A stretch of DNA of 64,000 nt from Anaerosomatales bacterium (GTDB taxonomy: Bacteria; Actinomycetota; Coriobacteriia; Anaerosomatales; Anaerosomataceae), in the NCBI GenBank assembly GCA_030019445.1, contig JASEEU010000004.1, positions 62,001 through 126,000 on the forward strand, given 5' to 3'. The first letter of the stretch is position 1. Each line of letters begins with the position of its first letter. Below the pieces are notes generated by a model, which was not told the DNA's origin, did no database searches, and saw only the letters and a list, made by a program, of their open reading frames with translations. This document shows positions 10,102 through 20,213 of this stretch, piece after piece. A program made the position numbers and the translations under genes.

Positions 10102-10253
10102 CGTGTGCGACGCGGCGACGAACGGCTACTAAGACAAAACGAAAGGAAGCCCTATCAAGTCTAAAGGCAGCATGTGCCGATAAACGGTGCATGGCCCGAT
10201 ATCAGGGCGACATCGGCGCCCGACCTTCGTCCGGCAACGAAGGGAGCACGACC
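10102..10253 (+). other. Structured, A-rich leader of the diguanylate cyclase gene
   Basis: This 152-bp gap is clearly less GC-rich than its surroundings between 10130 and 10185. It can form a 9-bp hairpin with an ATAAA loop at about 10170-10192 (two G-U pairs), a GCCC/GGGC hairpin at about 10193-10208 and a GGGCG/CGCCC hairpin after it. A short GGCAGC...GTGCC stretch recalls part of class-I c-di-GMP riboswitches, but the conserved GCAAACC and GACGCAAAGCC parts are missing. I cannot assign it to a known RNA class. Confidence 0.4.
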
Positions 10254-12143
10254 ATGCGTTTCAGACATCGCATCTTGTTCATGGCCGCTACCAGCGCTGT
10301 CGTGGTGGCGGTCGCGGCGTCGCTCGCCGCGCTCTACCTCGTGCGGGCGAACGAGTCGTTCGTGCGCGCTCAGGACGCCGAGCAGACCGCGCATGCGGTG
10401 CTCATCGCTCCTGCGACCGACGCGGCTCACAGCGCCGAGCGCTACGCTGCCTCTGGCGACGCCGAAGACGCCGCCCGCTTCGAGCGCGCCCTCGCCACGG
10501 CACGGGCTGCGGTGGCGGCCCCGGTGGCTCCCGGGGACATCGAGCGAGCGACGGACGCTGAGGCCCGGCTCGAACGCCTGCAGCGCGAGCTCGACGACCT
10601 GGCCGAAGCGGTGCCGGTCGGCGGGGGCCGGCAGGAAGCCGCGGACGCCGCCCGGACGCTGGCCGCGAGCGATGCGGTGCACGAGGCCGCCGAAGAGCTC
10701 GAGGCGTCGTTCTCGGCGCAGAGCGCTGACGCGGCTGCCGCCGTACGCGGCGCTGCGCTGCGCGTGATCACCCTCATCGCCGGGCTCGCGGCGCTCGGTC
10801 TCGTCGGTATCTCGGTCGCCGCCGTGTACGCGACCCGCTCGGTCCGGCGACCCCTTGCGGCGCTGCGCGCCGCAGTCGCACGCATGGAGGCGGGCAACCT
10901 CGAGGGTCCGGTGGCCGTGACGGGGCGCGATGAGATCGGGGAGCTCGCCTCGGCGTTCGAGGCGATGCGCGGCAGCCTGCGCTCGGCCCTCGCCGACCTC
11001 GAGCAGGAGATCGAGGAGCGGCGGCTGACCGAGGAGGCGCTGGCCGAGAGCAACCATGAGATGGGCGTGTGGCTCCACGAGGTGGAGAAGACGAGCGAGG
11101 CCGTCCGTGAGATGGCGGCAATGAGCCAGACCCTGCAGGCCGACCTCAGCGTGGAGGAGGGGCTTTCGGTCATCGCCGCGTATGCCGAGCGCCTCTTCCC
11201 TGAGCTGACCGGCGCCGTCTACCTCCGCGAGGACCTCGGCGACGAGGAGTCCCCGCTCGTCAGGCGCGACGGATGGGGCTCGGCGGATATGATGGCCGAG
11301 ACGTACGCGCGCCATGAGTGCTGGTCGCTTCGTTCGGGGCGGCCGCTGCAGATCTGGGGCGGCGCACGCGCGCTCGGCGTATGCGCCCACGCGCCCGAGG
11401 GCACCGACTGCTACGCGTGCATCCCGCTCGTGGCGCACGGAGAGGTCTTCGGCACGCTCGTCATGGAGGGTTGCCTCGACTCGGCGGCGCTTCCCGCCCG
11501 CGGCATCGCCGCCGATAGCGCCGAGACGATGCAGATCAGCTTCGCGGAGCATGTCGCCCTTGCGCTTGCCAACCTCCGCTTCCGCGAGCGGCTCAAGCAG
11601 GAGTCGCTCACCGACCACCTCACAGGTCTCCACAACCGGCGCGCCCTCGAGGACGCGCTGGGGCGCGAGGCCGCGCGTGCGCGGCGGGACGGGAGCGCGC
11701 TCGCCATCGCCATGATCGACGTCGATCGCTTCAAGGAGTACAACGACGTGCATGGCCACGAGGCCGGCGATCGGGTGCTGGCGGCGGTGGGGGGCTTCCT
11801 GAAGTCCCGGACGAGGGCGGGGGACCTGGCGTGCCGCTACGGCGGTGAGGAGTTCGTCCTCGCCTGGCCCGGGATGACGCTTGAGAACGCGTACGCGCGC
11901 GCCGAGCAGCTGCGGCAGGCGATCGCCGACCTGCGCGTCACTCACGAGGGCACGGAGCTGCGACCGGTGACCGTCTCGGTGGGCATCGCCACGTTCCCCG
12001 ACCACGGCGTGACCGGAGAGGCCCTCCTCGCGGCCGCCGACGTGGCGCTCTACGAGGCGAAGGCCGAGGGGCGCGACCGCGTGGTCGTGGCGGAGCTCGT
12101 CGCCTGCGCAGTCGAGCGAGAGGTGACGCTCAGCGGGCAGTGA
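10254..12143 (+). CDS. Membrane diguanylate cyclase (HAMP-GAF-GGDEF)
   Basis: The 629-residue protein synthesises the second messenger c-di-GMP from two GTP. It has a membrane helix at 8-30 and an extracytoplasmic Ala/Glu-rich helical sensor at about 31-168. A second membrane helix (170-192), HAMP (about 193-246), a coiled-coil linker and a GAF-like domain (about 295-440) containing HECWSLRSGRP and several Cys/His residues follow. The GGDEF domain (about 450-615) has an intact GGEEF active site at 530-534. R521-A-G-D524, five residues before it, is a product-inhibition I-site. The ATG at 10254 has GAAGGGAG 8 bp upstream. The input signal is unknown. Confidence 0.92.
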   Translation: MRFRHRILFMAATSAVVVAVAASLAALYLVRANESFVRAQDAEQTAHAVLIAPATDAAHSAERYAASGDAEDAARFERALATARAAVAAPVAPGDIERATDAEARLERLQRELDDLAEAVPVGGGRQEAADAARTLAASDAVHEAAEELEASFSAQSADAAAAVRGAALRVITLIAGLAALGLVGISVAAVYATRSVRRPLAALRAAVARMEAGNLEGPVAVTGRDEIGELASAFEAMRGSLRSALADLEQEIEERRLTEEALAESNHEMGVWLHEVEKTSEAVREMAAMSQTLQADLSVEEGLSVIAAYAERLFPELTGAVYLREDLGDEESPLVRRDGWGSADMMAETYARHECWSLRSGRPLQIWGGARALGVCAHAPEGTDCYACIPLVAHGEVFGTLVMEGCLDSAALPARGIAADSAETMQISFAEHVALALANLRFRERLKQESLTDHLTGLHNRRALEDALGREAARARRDGSALAIAMIDVDRFKEYNDVHGHEAGDRVLAAVGGFLKSRTRAGDLACRYGGEEFVLAWPGMTLENAYARAEQLRQAIADLRVTHEGTELRPVTVSVGIATFPDHGVTGEALLAAADVALYEAKAEGRDRVVVAELVACAVEREVTLSGQ

Positions 12144-12152
12144 GGCGGCTGC

Positions 12153-12806
12153 TCAGAGCACTCCGAGGCCGTCGAGGAGGAAGCGTCCACCGAGATAGAC
12201 GAGGAACGCAGCGCACACACCGATCACGACGCGGTACGCCGTGTCGCCGAGCAGCGTGCGTCCCGAGTGTACCGCGCTGATGACGAAGCCGTACCACGCT
12301 ACGTCGGCGAGCTGGTGGCCGATGAAGAACGCCGCGACTCCGACGGGACCGATCGCGAGCCCGTCGAGCGCGAGCTTGACGCCGATCGTCGCCCACCAGA
12401 GCGTCCAGTACGGATTCGAGAGGCTCACGGCCGCTCCGTGGAGCACCGGGCCGAGGCGTGACGGGCGGCGCTCCTCGGCAGCCTGGGTGTGGATGGTCCC
12501 GCGGATGGCGCCGTTGACGAGCCCCGCGCCCATCCAGAGCAGGAAAGCGCCGCCGACGACGGCCATGACCGCGTGCACGGTCGGCCGCGCCAGCAGCTGT
12601 TGGAGCCCGAACGCGAATCCGACGAGCAGGATCCCCTCGAGCGCCGCGTGGCCTACGAGCATGAGGAACGCGGGGCCCCGACCCTCCCGGATCGTCCGCG
12701 TCACCGTCACCGTCAGATAGGGTCCGGGCGCCATCGCTCCGGTGAGGCCGATGAGGAATGCGGCCCCGCCCAGGCTGATGGCGCTCGTGAGGGTCTCGGC
12801 GGACAT
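12153..12806 (-). CDS. LysE/RhtB-family amino-acid or metabolite exporter
   Basis: This 217-residue membrane protein has six predicted helices. The family motif GLTGAMAPGPYLTVTVTRTI lies near residues 20-40 and the second-half motif SLSNPYWTLWW in the middle. LysE-type carriers export amino acids or related small molecules using ion gradients. The ATG at 12806 is chosen because CATAAT lies exactly 6 bp upstream, implying a leaderless mRNA that starts at or next to the A of the ATG. The longer GTG start at 12827 would sit upstream of that -10 box, and neither start has a Shine-Dalgarno sequence. It is divergent from ychF. The substrate is not predictable. Confidence 0.88.
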   Translation of the reverse strand: MSAETLTSAISLGGAAFLIGLTGAMAPGPYLTVTVTRTIREGRGPAFLMLVGHAALEGILLVGFAFGLQQLLARPTVHAVMAVVGGAFLLWMGAGLVNGAIRGTIHTQAAEERRPSRLGPVLHGAAVSLSNPYWTLWWATIGVKLALDGLAIGPVGVAAFFIGHQLADVAWYGFVISAVHSGRTLLGDTAYRVVIGVCAAFLVYLGGRFLLDGLGVL

Positions 12807-12812
12807 GCAGCG

Positions 12813-12818
12813 ATTATG
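12813..12818 (-). promoter_or_regulatory. -10 box of the lysE-type gene, leaderless geometry
   Basis: CATAAT on the minus strand is followed by CGCTGC and then the ATG. A 6-bp gap between the -10 box and the start codon places transcription initiation at the start codon. Confidence 0.5.
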
Positions 12819-12851
12819 GCAGACCACCGGGTCCGGGACCCCGGCGAGTGC

Positions 12852-12857
12852 TATACT
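12852..12857 (+). promoter_or_regulatory. -10 box of ychF
   Basis: TATACT lies 34 bp before the GTG start. No convincing -35 is visible 17 bp upstream. GAGAGGAAG before the start gives this gene an ordinary leadered mRNA. Confidence 0.45.
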
Positions 12858-12890
12858 CCGCGTTGCTCATCGGCAGAGAGGAAGCAACGC

Positions 12891-13955
12891 GTGTCGCTCT
12901 CCATCGGTATCGTCGGCCTCCCCAACGTGGGGAAGTCCACGCTGTTCACCGCGCTCACCCGCAAGCAGGTGGATGCGGCGAACTACCCCTTCGCGACCAT
13001 CGAGCCCAACGTCGGCGTCGTGCCGGTGCCCGATCCGCGTCTCGATCGGATCGCTGAGATCGTCCGGCCCGAGAAGGTCGTACCCGCGACGGTGGAGTTC
13101 GTCGACATCGCCGGCCTCGTGAAGGGTGCGAACGAGGGGGAGGGGCTCGGCAACCAGTTCCTCGCCAACATCCGCGAGACCGATGCGATCGCCGAGGTCG
13201 TCCGCTACTTCACCGACGAGAACGTCATCCACGTGGACGGCAGGGTCGATCCGGCCTCGGATGTCGAGACGATCAAGACCGAGCTGGTCCTCGCCGACCT
13301 CGGCACGGTGGAACGCGCGCTTCCGCGGCTCGAGAAGGAAGCGAAGCGCGACGCCGAGGCCGCCGGCCGGCTGGAAGCCGCGCGTCGCATGCATGCCTGG
13401 CTGGCCGAGGGACACCGGGCGCGGACGATCGAGATGACGGACGCCGAGCGCGCGGCGCTGCGCGACCTGCACCTGCTCACGATGAAGCCGATGCTCTACA
13501 TCGCGAATGTCGACGAGTCGGACATCGGCGGGACGTTCGAGGCTATCGACGGTGTCGTGCCCGTGCCGATCTGCGCCAAGATCGAGGCCGAGATGGCCGA
13601 GCTCGAATCCGGGGAGCTCGCCGAGTACCTCGAGATGGAAGGGCTCGCGGAGCCGGGCCTGAACGCGCTCATCAGGGAAGCGTACCGTCTGCTCGGCCTG
13701 CAGAGTTTCTTCACAGCAGGGCCGAAAGAAGCGCGCGCGTGGACCGTCCGGCAGGGCGCGACCGCGCCCGAAGCGGCGGGCGTCATCCACACGGACTTCC
13801 AGAGGGGCTTCATCAAGGCCGAGGTCGTGGCGTACGAGGACTTCGTCGCTCTCGGCGGCGAGAAGGGCGCGCGTGAGGCGGGCAAGCTGCGCGTCGAGGG
13901 CAAGGAGTACGTGGTCGCCGACGGCGACGTCATGCACTTCCGGTTCAACGTCTAG
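12891..13955 (+). CDS. ychF: Ribosome-associated Obg-family ATPase YchF
   Basis: The 354-residue product belongs to the universally conserved YchF/OLA1 group, which hydrolyses ATP rather than GTP. It binds ribosomes and has been linked to translation and oxidative-stress responses. [11 protein letters not shown] at 8-18 is the P-loop and [18 protein letters not shown] the switch region. [20 protein letters not shown] contains G3, and a C-terminal TGS domain ends in [14 protein letters not shown]. The G4 region ([10 protein letters not shown]) lacks the NKxD of true GTPases, as usual for YchF. The GTG start has GAGAGGAAG 7-15 bp upstream. The length is close to the family norm. Confidence 0.97.
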   Translation: MSLSIGIVGLPNVGKSTLFTALTRKQVDAANYPFATIEPNVGVVPVPDPRLDRIAEIVRPEKVVPATVEFVDIAGLVKGANEGEGLGNQFLANIRETDAIAEVVRYFTDENVIHVDGRVDPASDVETIKTELVLADLGTVERALPRLEKEAKRDAEAAGRLEAARRMHAWLAEGHRARTIEMTDAERAALRDLHLLTMKPMLYIANVDESDIGGTFEAIDGVVPVPICAKIEAEMAELESGELAEYLEMEGLAEPGLNALIREAYRLLGLQSFFTAGPKEARAWTVRQGATAPEAAGVIHTDFQRGFIKAEVVAYEDFVALGGEKGAREAGKLRVEGKEYVVADGDVMHFRFNV

Positions 13956-13964
13956 CGAGCGCCG

Positions 13965-15728
13965 CTACTCGGCCGTGACCGTCGCGTCGCCGGTCTCGAG
14001 CAACTCGGCCGGCGTGCCTGCGGCTGTGACCGCGGGGGGCGGCGTCCGTCGCGCCTTCAGCAGCTCCCATTCGAGCAGGTGCGTGAGGACGCCCGGTCCG
14101 CCGACCATCGTCCATCCGGCGATGCGGTCGCTCCTGTGAAGCACCCACGCCCGCGTCTGCTTGCCCAGGTAACGCGCGCCGCACAGCACGACCGGCTGCC
14201 CCCGCTTGGCGGCGAGCGCCCCCGCGACGAGCGCGTCGGGGAAGTTCTCGCCGGTGGCCACGAGCGGAGAGAGCTCGCCCTCCACGTAGAAGCGCTTGAG
14301 CACCGCGACGTTCGTGTCGTAACGGTCGGCGCCCCACAATCGGGTGACTCTCACGCGCTCGTCGAGCGCGATCTTCACGTCGCGGCTGACGACAGCGGGT
14401 CCCCCGACGATGACGGCCGAGGTGACCTCCGCGGAGTGGGCCGAGAGGTACGCGGCGACGTGCGGCGACACGCGGTCCGTCTCGGTCAGCAGTATCGGCA
14501 TGCCGAGCGTGCCGGAGAACGCCGAGGCGGAGACCGCATCGGGGTATGCCGTGCCCGAGACGATCGATACGCCCATGCCGGGCGTGGTGCCGACCTCCTC
14601 GGCGATGAGCGCCGCTGTCTCGAAGCGATCGCGGCCCGCGATCCGGCGGACCGCGTCCGGCGACAGTCCACCCGCGTCGGCGGCGGCGTCGACCACCGCC
14701 CGTGCGACCGCCGCGGTCCCGCCGAGCACCACGATCCCGGATGGGCCGAGCCGCTCGACCGCAGCGGCCACGGCCGCGTGCGGCGTACGGGCGGGCGTCA
14801 ACAAGACCGGAGCGTCGAGCTTGGCCGAGAGGGGCGCGGCGGCGAGCGAGTCGGGCCACACCTCGCCCGAGGCGAGGATCACCGTCTGAGCGCCGTGCGG
14901 CCATCCGGCGAGCGCCGCCTGGGCCGCTGTCACGTACCGGTCTGCGCCCTGGATGCGGGGCTCGATGGCGGTGTAGGGGTTGCTCGCCATGTAGCGGTCG
15001 ACGCCGTTCGCGATGCCGATGGCGACCTTGGTGCGGAACGCGGGGGAGAGCAGCCTGGCTCGATCGGCCGAGCTCGAGAGGAACGCGGCCTCGATGAGCG
15101 CCGCGGGCATGTTCGCCCACCGGATGACGTAGTAGCCCACGTCGTCCACGCCGCGGTCCGTGGTGCCGGCGACCCGCACGATCTCCTGCTGCACGAGCGT
15201 CGCCAAGCGCTTGGAGAGCACGGCGTCGGTAGCCGTCTCCCAGCTGTTGTAGTATGTCTCGGTCCCGGTCGCCGAACCGCCGGCGTTGTTGTGGATCGAG
15301 ATGAAGAGGTCGGCGCCGAACAGGTTGGCCTTGTCGCAGCGCGCCTGCAGGTCGTCGTAAGGGATGGGGTAGGCGCCGGTCTCCCCGTCCGCGTAGAGGA
15401 AGTAGGTCTCCTCGGCATCGTCCCAGTGCCACGTCGCGATGTCCCGCTTGTTCACCGTGACGTCGCCCGTCCGGCTCAGAGCGACGGTGTGTCCCCGTGC
15501 CTGGAGTACGCGCCGGGTCTCGAGGCCGAGCAGGAGGTTGACGTACTGCTCCTCCACGCCGGCGTAGACCGCGCCGGGGTAGGCGCCGCCGTGACCGGGG
15601 TCGATGAAGACGCGCGCGGCGAGCGCGGCGGACGGGTGTGCGAGGACGAGGAGCGCGACCGCCATGCCGACGAGCGTCGTATGAGCGGCGGCCCGCATGC
15701 GTGCTGCGACTGAGTGCTGCGACTGCAT
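13965..15728 (-). CDS. Secreted N-acetylmuramoyl-L-alanine amidase with CWB2 repeats
   Basis: This 587-residue autolysin-like enzyme cleaves the bond between muramic acid and the peptide stem of peptidoglycan. The signal peptide is at about 1-38. The Amidase_3 domain (about 39-247) shows all zinc and catalytic residues: H46 in DPGHGG, an Glu at 59/60, H146 in SIHNN and E213 in LIEAAF. From residue 258 three CWB2 repeats (RIQGADRY, RIAGRDRF, RLWGADRY) anchor it to the wall. The ATG has AGGAGGAA close upstream. It is convergent with ychF, with 9 bp between the stops. Likely roles are cell separation or wall turnover. Confidence 0.94.
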   Translation of the reverse strand: MQSQHSVAARMRAAAHTTLVGMAVALLVLAHPSAALAARVFIDPGHGGAYPGAVYAGVEEQYVNLLLGLETRRVLQARGHTVALSRTGDVTVNKRDIATWHWDDAEETYFLYADGETGAYPIPYDDLQARCDKANLFGADLFISIHNNAGGSATGTETYYNSWETATDAVLSKRLATLVQQEIVRVAGTTDRGVDDVGYYVIRWANMPAALIEAAFLSSSADRARLLSPAFRTKVAIGIANGVDRYMASNPYTAIEPRIQGADRYVTAAQAALAGWPHGAQTVILASGEVWPDSLAAAPLSAKLDAPVLLTPARTPHAAVAAAVERLGPSGIVVLGGTAAVARAVVDAAADAGGLSPDAVRRIAGRDRFETAALIAEEVGTTPGMGVSIVSGTAYPDAVSASAFSGTLGMPILLTETDRVSPHVAAYLSAHSAEVTSAVIVGGPAVVSRDVKIALDERVRVTRLWGADRYDTNVAVLKRFYVEGELSPLVATGENFPDALVAGALAAKRGQPVVLCGARYLGKQTRAWVLHRSDRIAGWTMVGGPGVLTHLLEWELLKARRTPPPAVTAAGTPAELLETGDATVTAE

Positions 15729-16046
15729 CGTTCCTCCTGCGAGCAGAAGGGTGCTTCTCGGCCATTAAAGCACACGCCGGCCGGCCGTTCAGTGACGTGG
15801 GCAACGAATCCGGCGCTGCCGGTTCACTATCCGGCGGCGCTCCACTAGAATGTCTCCACCGGGGGCGTACCGGCCGCGGCGCTCGCAGACGCGAGCAGCC
15901 CATATGCAGCTCACATCGGACCAGGCAGTTCGCTGCGGAATCCCGCGAGGACATGACGCCTGGTCTTGTCGTACACCGACAGCCCCCGCCGCATGCGACG
16001 ACAGACCGCCGGACACGGCGTGAGACGAAGGAGGCACGCACCGCTC
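15729..16046. other. Divergent regulatory region between the amidase and guaB3
   Basis: This 318-bp region holds the amidase ribosome-binding site and a minus-strand TTTAAT -10 candidate (15764-15769). It also carries the guaB3 promoter and a roughly 190-nt guaB3 leader. The leader includes a small GCTCGC/GCGAGC hairpin near 15881-15896. No known purine-sensing riboswitch pattern was recognised. Confidence 0.5.
15823..15851 (+). promoter_or_regulatory. Putative promoter of guaB3-guaA
   Basis: TTCACT and TAGAAT are separated by 17 bp. The same TAGAAT -10 is seen before groES. The start codon is about 195 bp downstream, leaving a long leader. Confidence 0.5.
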
Positions 16047-17222
16047 ATGGAAGTCGAGATCGGACGTGGAAAGACGGCCCGACGGGCCTATGGCTTCGAC
16101 GACATCGCCATCGTTCCCTCACGCAGGACGCGCGACCCGCGCGACGTGGACATCCACTGGGAGTTCACGTACCGGGGCAAGGAGTACTCCTTCGGTCTGC
16201 CGGTGCTCGCCTCGGCCATGGACGGCGTGGTCGATCCCGCGTTCGCCGGCGTGATGGGCAAGCTCGGCGGCCTCGCGGTGCTCAACCTCGAGGGCATCCA
16301 GACGCGCTACGAGGACCCCTCGGCGCAGCTGGACGCCATCGCCTCGTTCGATAACGAGGAAGCCACCGCCAGGATGCAGGAGATCTATGCCGCCGAGGAT
16401 GTGAAGCCCGAGCTCGTCACGCGGCGCGTCGCCGAGATCAAGGAGCAGGGCGTGCTCGCCGCGGCGAGCCTGACCCCCCAGAACGTCGAGCGCTACATCG
16501 AGGCCGCGCTCGCCGGCGGCCTGGACATCCTCATCATCCAGGGAACGGTCGTCTCGGCGGAGCACGTGTCGAGCTACGATAAGCCGCTGGACCTCAACAC
16601 GTTCATCCGCGACCTGGACATCCCCGTCATCGTCGGCGGCTGCTGCAGCTACCAGGGCGCGCTGCACCTGATGCGCACCGGCGCCGTCGGCGTCCTCGTG
16701 GGCGTCGGCCCCGGCCACGCCTGCACGTCGCGTCGCGTGCTCGGGATCGGCGTCCCGCAGTGCACCGCGGTCGCTGACGCCGCAGCGGCACGCATGCGGC
16801 ACCTCGACGAGACGGGCGTCTACTGCCACGTCATCGCTGACGGCGGCATGCGCACCGGCGGCGATCTCGCGAAGGCCATCGCGTGCGGCGCCGACAGCGT
16901 GATGATCGGGTCCCCGCTGGCGGCGGCGGCCGAGGCGCCGGGTCGCGGCTACCACTGGGGCATGGCGACGTTCCATCCCGACCTGCCGCGCGGCACGCGC
17001 GTGTACGCCGGCCAGAAGGGGACGCTCGAGGAGGTCCTCGTGGGACCCGCTCGCCAGAACGACGGCACGCTCAACCTCTGCGGCGGGCTGAAGACGTCGA
17101 TGGCCACGTGCGGCTACGAGAACCTCAAGACCTTCCAGAAGGCCGAAGTCATGGTGGCGCCCGCCCTGCAGACCGAGGGCAAGGCGCTGCAGCAGGCGCA
17201 GCGCGTCGGCATGGGCCGGTAG
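16047..17222 (+). CDS. guaB3: GuaB3-family IMP dehydrogenase/GMP reductase-related enzyme
   Basis: The 391-residue product starts with the GuaB3 signature EIGRGKTARRAYGFDDIAIVPSRRTRDP and has a TIM barrel without CBS domains. The nucleotide loop GVGPGHACTSR carries the catalytic Cys (about residue 231), and a C-terminal flap ends in QRVGMGR. Actinobacteria usually have this paralogue beside classical IMP dehydrogenase. As I recall, GuaB3 enzymes have been shown to act as GMP reductases in cyanobacteria, so the older 'IMP dehydrogenase' label is uncertain. The ATG at 16047 has AAGGAGG 12 bp upstream; the longer open frame adds residues unlike the family. It lies 9 bp from guaA. Confidence 0.9.
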   Translation: MEVEIGRGKTARRAYGFDDIAIVPSRRTRDPRDVDIHWEFTYRGKEYSFGLPVLASAMDGVVDPAFAGVMGKLGGLAVLNLEGIQTRYEDPSAQLDAIASFDNEEATARMQEIYAAEDVKPELVTRRVAEIKEQGVLAAASLTPQNVERYIEAALAGGLDILIIQGTVVSAEHVSSYDKPLDLNTFIRDLDIPVIVGGCCSYQGALHLMRTGAVGVLVGVGPGHACTSRRVLGIGVPQCTAVADAAAARMRHLDETGVYCHVIADGGMRTGGDLAKAIACGADSVMIGSPLAAAAEAPGRGYHWGMATFHPDLPRGTRVYAGQKGTLEEVLVGPARQNDGTLNLCGGLKTSMATCGYENLKTFQKAEVMVAPALQTEGKALQQAQRVGMGR

Positions 17223-17231
17223 GGCGCGCGG

Positions 17232-18782
<1,551 letters not shown>

Positions 18783-18802
18783 AAACCTATCCGGATCCGC
18801 GG

Positions 18803-18823
18803 ACGCCGGCCATGTGCCGGCGT
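18803..18823 (+). terminator. Hairpin after guaA
   Basis: A perfect 8-bp stem ACGCCGGC / GCCGGCGT with a CATGT loop lies 20 bp after guaA. There is no T-run, so it may only partly separate guaA from the aromatic genes. Confidence 0.45.
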
Positions 18824-18857
18824 TCGGCGCACGACGGTCGACGACGGAGTGAGGGCC

Positions 18858-19136
18858 ATGGCTGACGAGCGAACCGACGAGGTCCAGGAGCGCATCGCGG
18901 AACTGCGGGCGCAGATCGACCAGGTGGACTGCCGGCTGGTGAAACTGCTGAACGAGCGGGCGGAGCTTGCTCTGGCGATCCGAGAGCTGAAGCCCAAGGT
19001 GAACTGGGGCCTGTACGACCCGAAGCGCGAGGAGCAGATCTTCGGCAACCTGTCGGCATGCAACGACGGGCCGCTGTTCGATGACAACCTGCGCGAGATC
19101 TACGAGGCGGTCCTCCACGTCATGAAGGAGCTCTGA
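18858..19136 (+). CDS. Chorismate mutase, AroQ type
   Basis: The 92-residue all-helical protein is a stand-alone AroQ-class chorismate mutase, converting chorismate to prephenate for Phe and Tyr synthesis. The first helix has the substrate-binding pattern LRAQIDQVDCRLVKLLNERAEL, followed by an IRELK segment and an R-E-E-Q helix (YDPKREEQIF). Length fits the minimal AroQ domain. The ATG at 18858 has GGAGTGAGG upstream; a GTG 9 bp earlier is less well placed. It is immediately upstream of DAHP synthase (5-bp gap). Separately encoded mutase and DAHP synthase in such pairs often form a feedback-regulated complex; that is an inference here. Confidence 0.88.
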   Translation: MADERTDEVQERIAELRAQIDQVDCRLVKLLNERAELALAIRELKPKVNWGLYDPKREEQIFGNLSACNDGPLFDDNLREIYEAVLHVMKEL

Positions 19137-19141
19137 GGAGC

Positions 19142-19939
19142 GTGGGCGGGGATGCGCGTGCGATCGGGGCGGTGGAGCGCGACGGTGCACGCGTCACGAT
19201 CATCGCGGGGCCGTGCTCCATCGAGAGCCGCGAGCAGATCATGGAGGTCGCCGCGGTCGCGGCCGAGCTCGGCATCAGGGTCCTGCGGGGCGGAGCATAC
19301 AAACCCCGCACGTCTCCTTACTCGTTCCAGGGGATGGAGGAGGAGGGGCTCAAGCTGCTCGCCGAGGCGGGCGAGCGCTACGGCCTGCTGACGTGCACCG
19401 AGGTGATCGACTCGGCGCATGCCGAGCTGGTGGACTCCTATGTCGATATCCTGCAGGTCGGCACCCGCAACATGGCCAACTTCTCGCTCCTGAAGCGCCT
19501 CGGCGCGGTGACGGCCGACAGCGGGAAGCCGGTGCTGTTCAAGCGCGGCATGGCGGCGACCATCGAGGAGTGGCTGGCCGCAAGCGAGTACATCACGATG
19601 AGCGGGAACCCCAACGTTATCCTGTGCGAGCGCGGCATCAGGACCTTTGAGACGTCCACCCGCTTCACCCTCGATATCACCGCCGTCCCCGTGGTCAAGA
19701 AGCTCTCGACCCTTCCGATCGTCGTCGACGCATCACATCCGGTGGGGCAGGCGGACCTCGTGCCGGCCGTGTGCCGGGCGGCCGTGGCCATCGGTGCCGA
19801 CGGCCTGATGGTCGAAGCGCATCCCAACCCGCGCAAGGCGCTCTCGGACGGGCCCCAGTCGCTCGATCTGCCCAGATTAAGGAGCCTGGTTGACGAGCTC
19901 GCGCCTGTGGCACAATCAGTAGGACGCGAGGTCTCCTGA
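19142..19939 (+). CDS. aroF: 3-deoxy-7-phosphoheptulonate synthase (DAHPS, type I beta)
   Basis: This enzyme condenses phosphoenolpyruvate and erythrose-4-phosphate, the first step of the shikimate pathway. The 265-residue TIM-barrel protein has IIAGPCSIES at 20-29, LRGGAYKPRTSPYSFQG, LQVGTRNMANF, PVLFKRGMAAT and the metal-binding IVVDASHPVGQ. This is the short form without an N-terminal ferredoxin-like or chorismate mutase regulatory domain; the mutase is encoded just upstream. The GTG start at 19142 has a Shine-Dalgarno sequence only 1 bp away and another about 12 bp away. A GTG at 19172 is an alternative, so the first ten residues are uncertain. Confidence 0.94.
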   Translation: MGGDARAIGAVERDGARVTIIAGPCSIESREQIMEVAAVAAELGIRVLRGGAYKPRTSPYSFQGMEEEGLKLLAEAGERYGLLTCTEVIDSAHAELVDSYVDILQVGTRNMANFSLLKRLGAVTADSGKPVLFKRGMAATIEEWLAASEYITMSGNPNVILCERGIRTFETSTRFTLDITAVPVVKKLSTLPIVVDASHPVGQADLVPAVCRAAVAIGADGLMVEAHPNPRKALSDGPQSLDLPRLRSLVDELAPVAQSVGREVS

Positions 19940-20003
19940 CGCATCCCGGCACGCGAATCGCTCGCATCACCCGCAAGGACTGCCCGCCTTGGAGGTGAAC
20001 CAC

Positions 20004-20213
20004 GTGGTGCACCCATCACCGCTCGGCCGATTCTGCGCCCACTGCGGCGCCGAGGGCGAGATGCGTATCGGCATCTGTGCCGAATGCGGTGCGCCGGTGT
20101 GCGCCAAGTGCGGGAACATCCAGCACGTGGGGGGCGAGCGCAAGCCGATGCACGATCTCTGCCTGAAGCACAGCGAGGACTCCGGCTTCTCGATGATCAA
20201 GTTCGTGAAGTAG
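20004..20213 (+). CDS. Small zinc-ribbon-like protein, 69 aa
   Basis: The product has three CxxC pairs (C11/C14, C25/C28, C33/C36) followed by His and a last DLCLKH, so it probably binds one or two zinc ions. There is no signal peptide or membrane helix. I do not recognise a named family. The GTG at 20004 is preferred because GGAGGTGA, a full match to the 16S anti-Shine-Dalgarno, ends 6 bp before it; a second GTG follows directly. It lies 64 bp downstream of aroF and may be on the same transcript. Function unknown; small zinc ribbons of this kind often mediate protein or nucleic-acid contacts. Confidence 0.75.
   Translation: MVHPSPLGRFCAHCGAEGEMRIGICAECGAPVCAKCGNIQHVGGERKPMHDLCLKHSEDSGFSMIKFVK

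Noticed and set aside
10102-10253. Class-I c-di-GMP (GEMM) riboswitch before the diguanylate cyclase.
   Set aside because: The conserved GCAAACC and GACGCAAAGC elements and the tetraloop/receptor are missing; only a short GGCAGC...GTGCC similarity remains.
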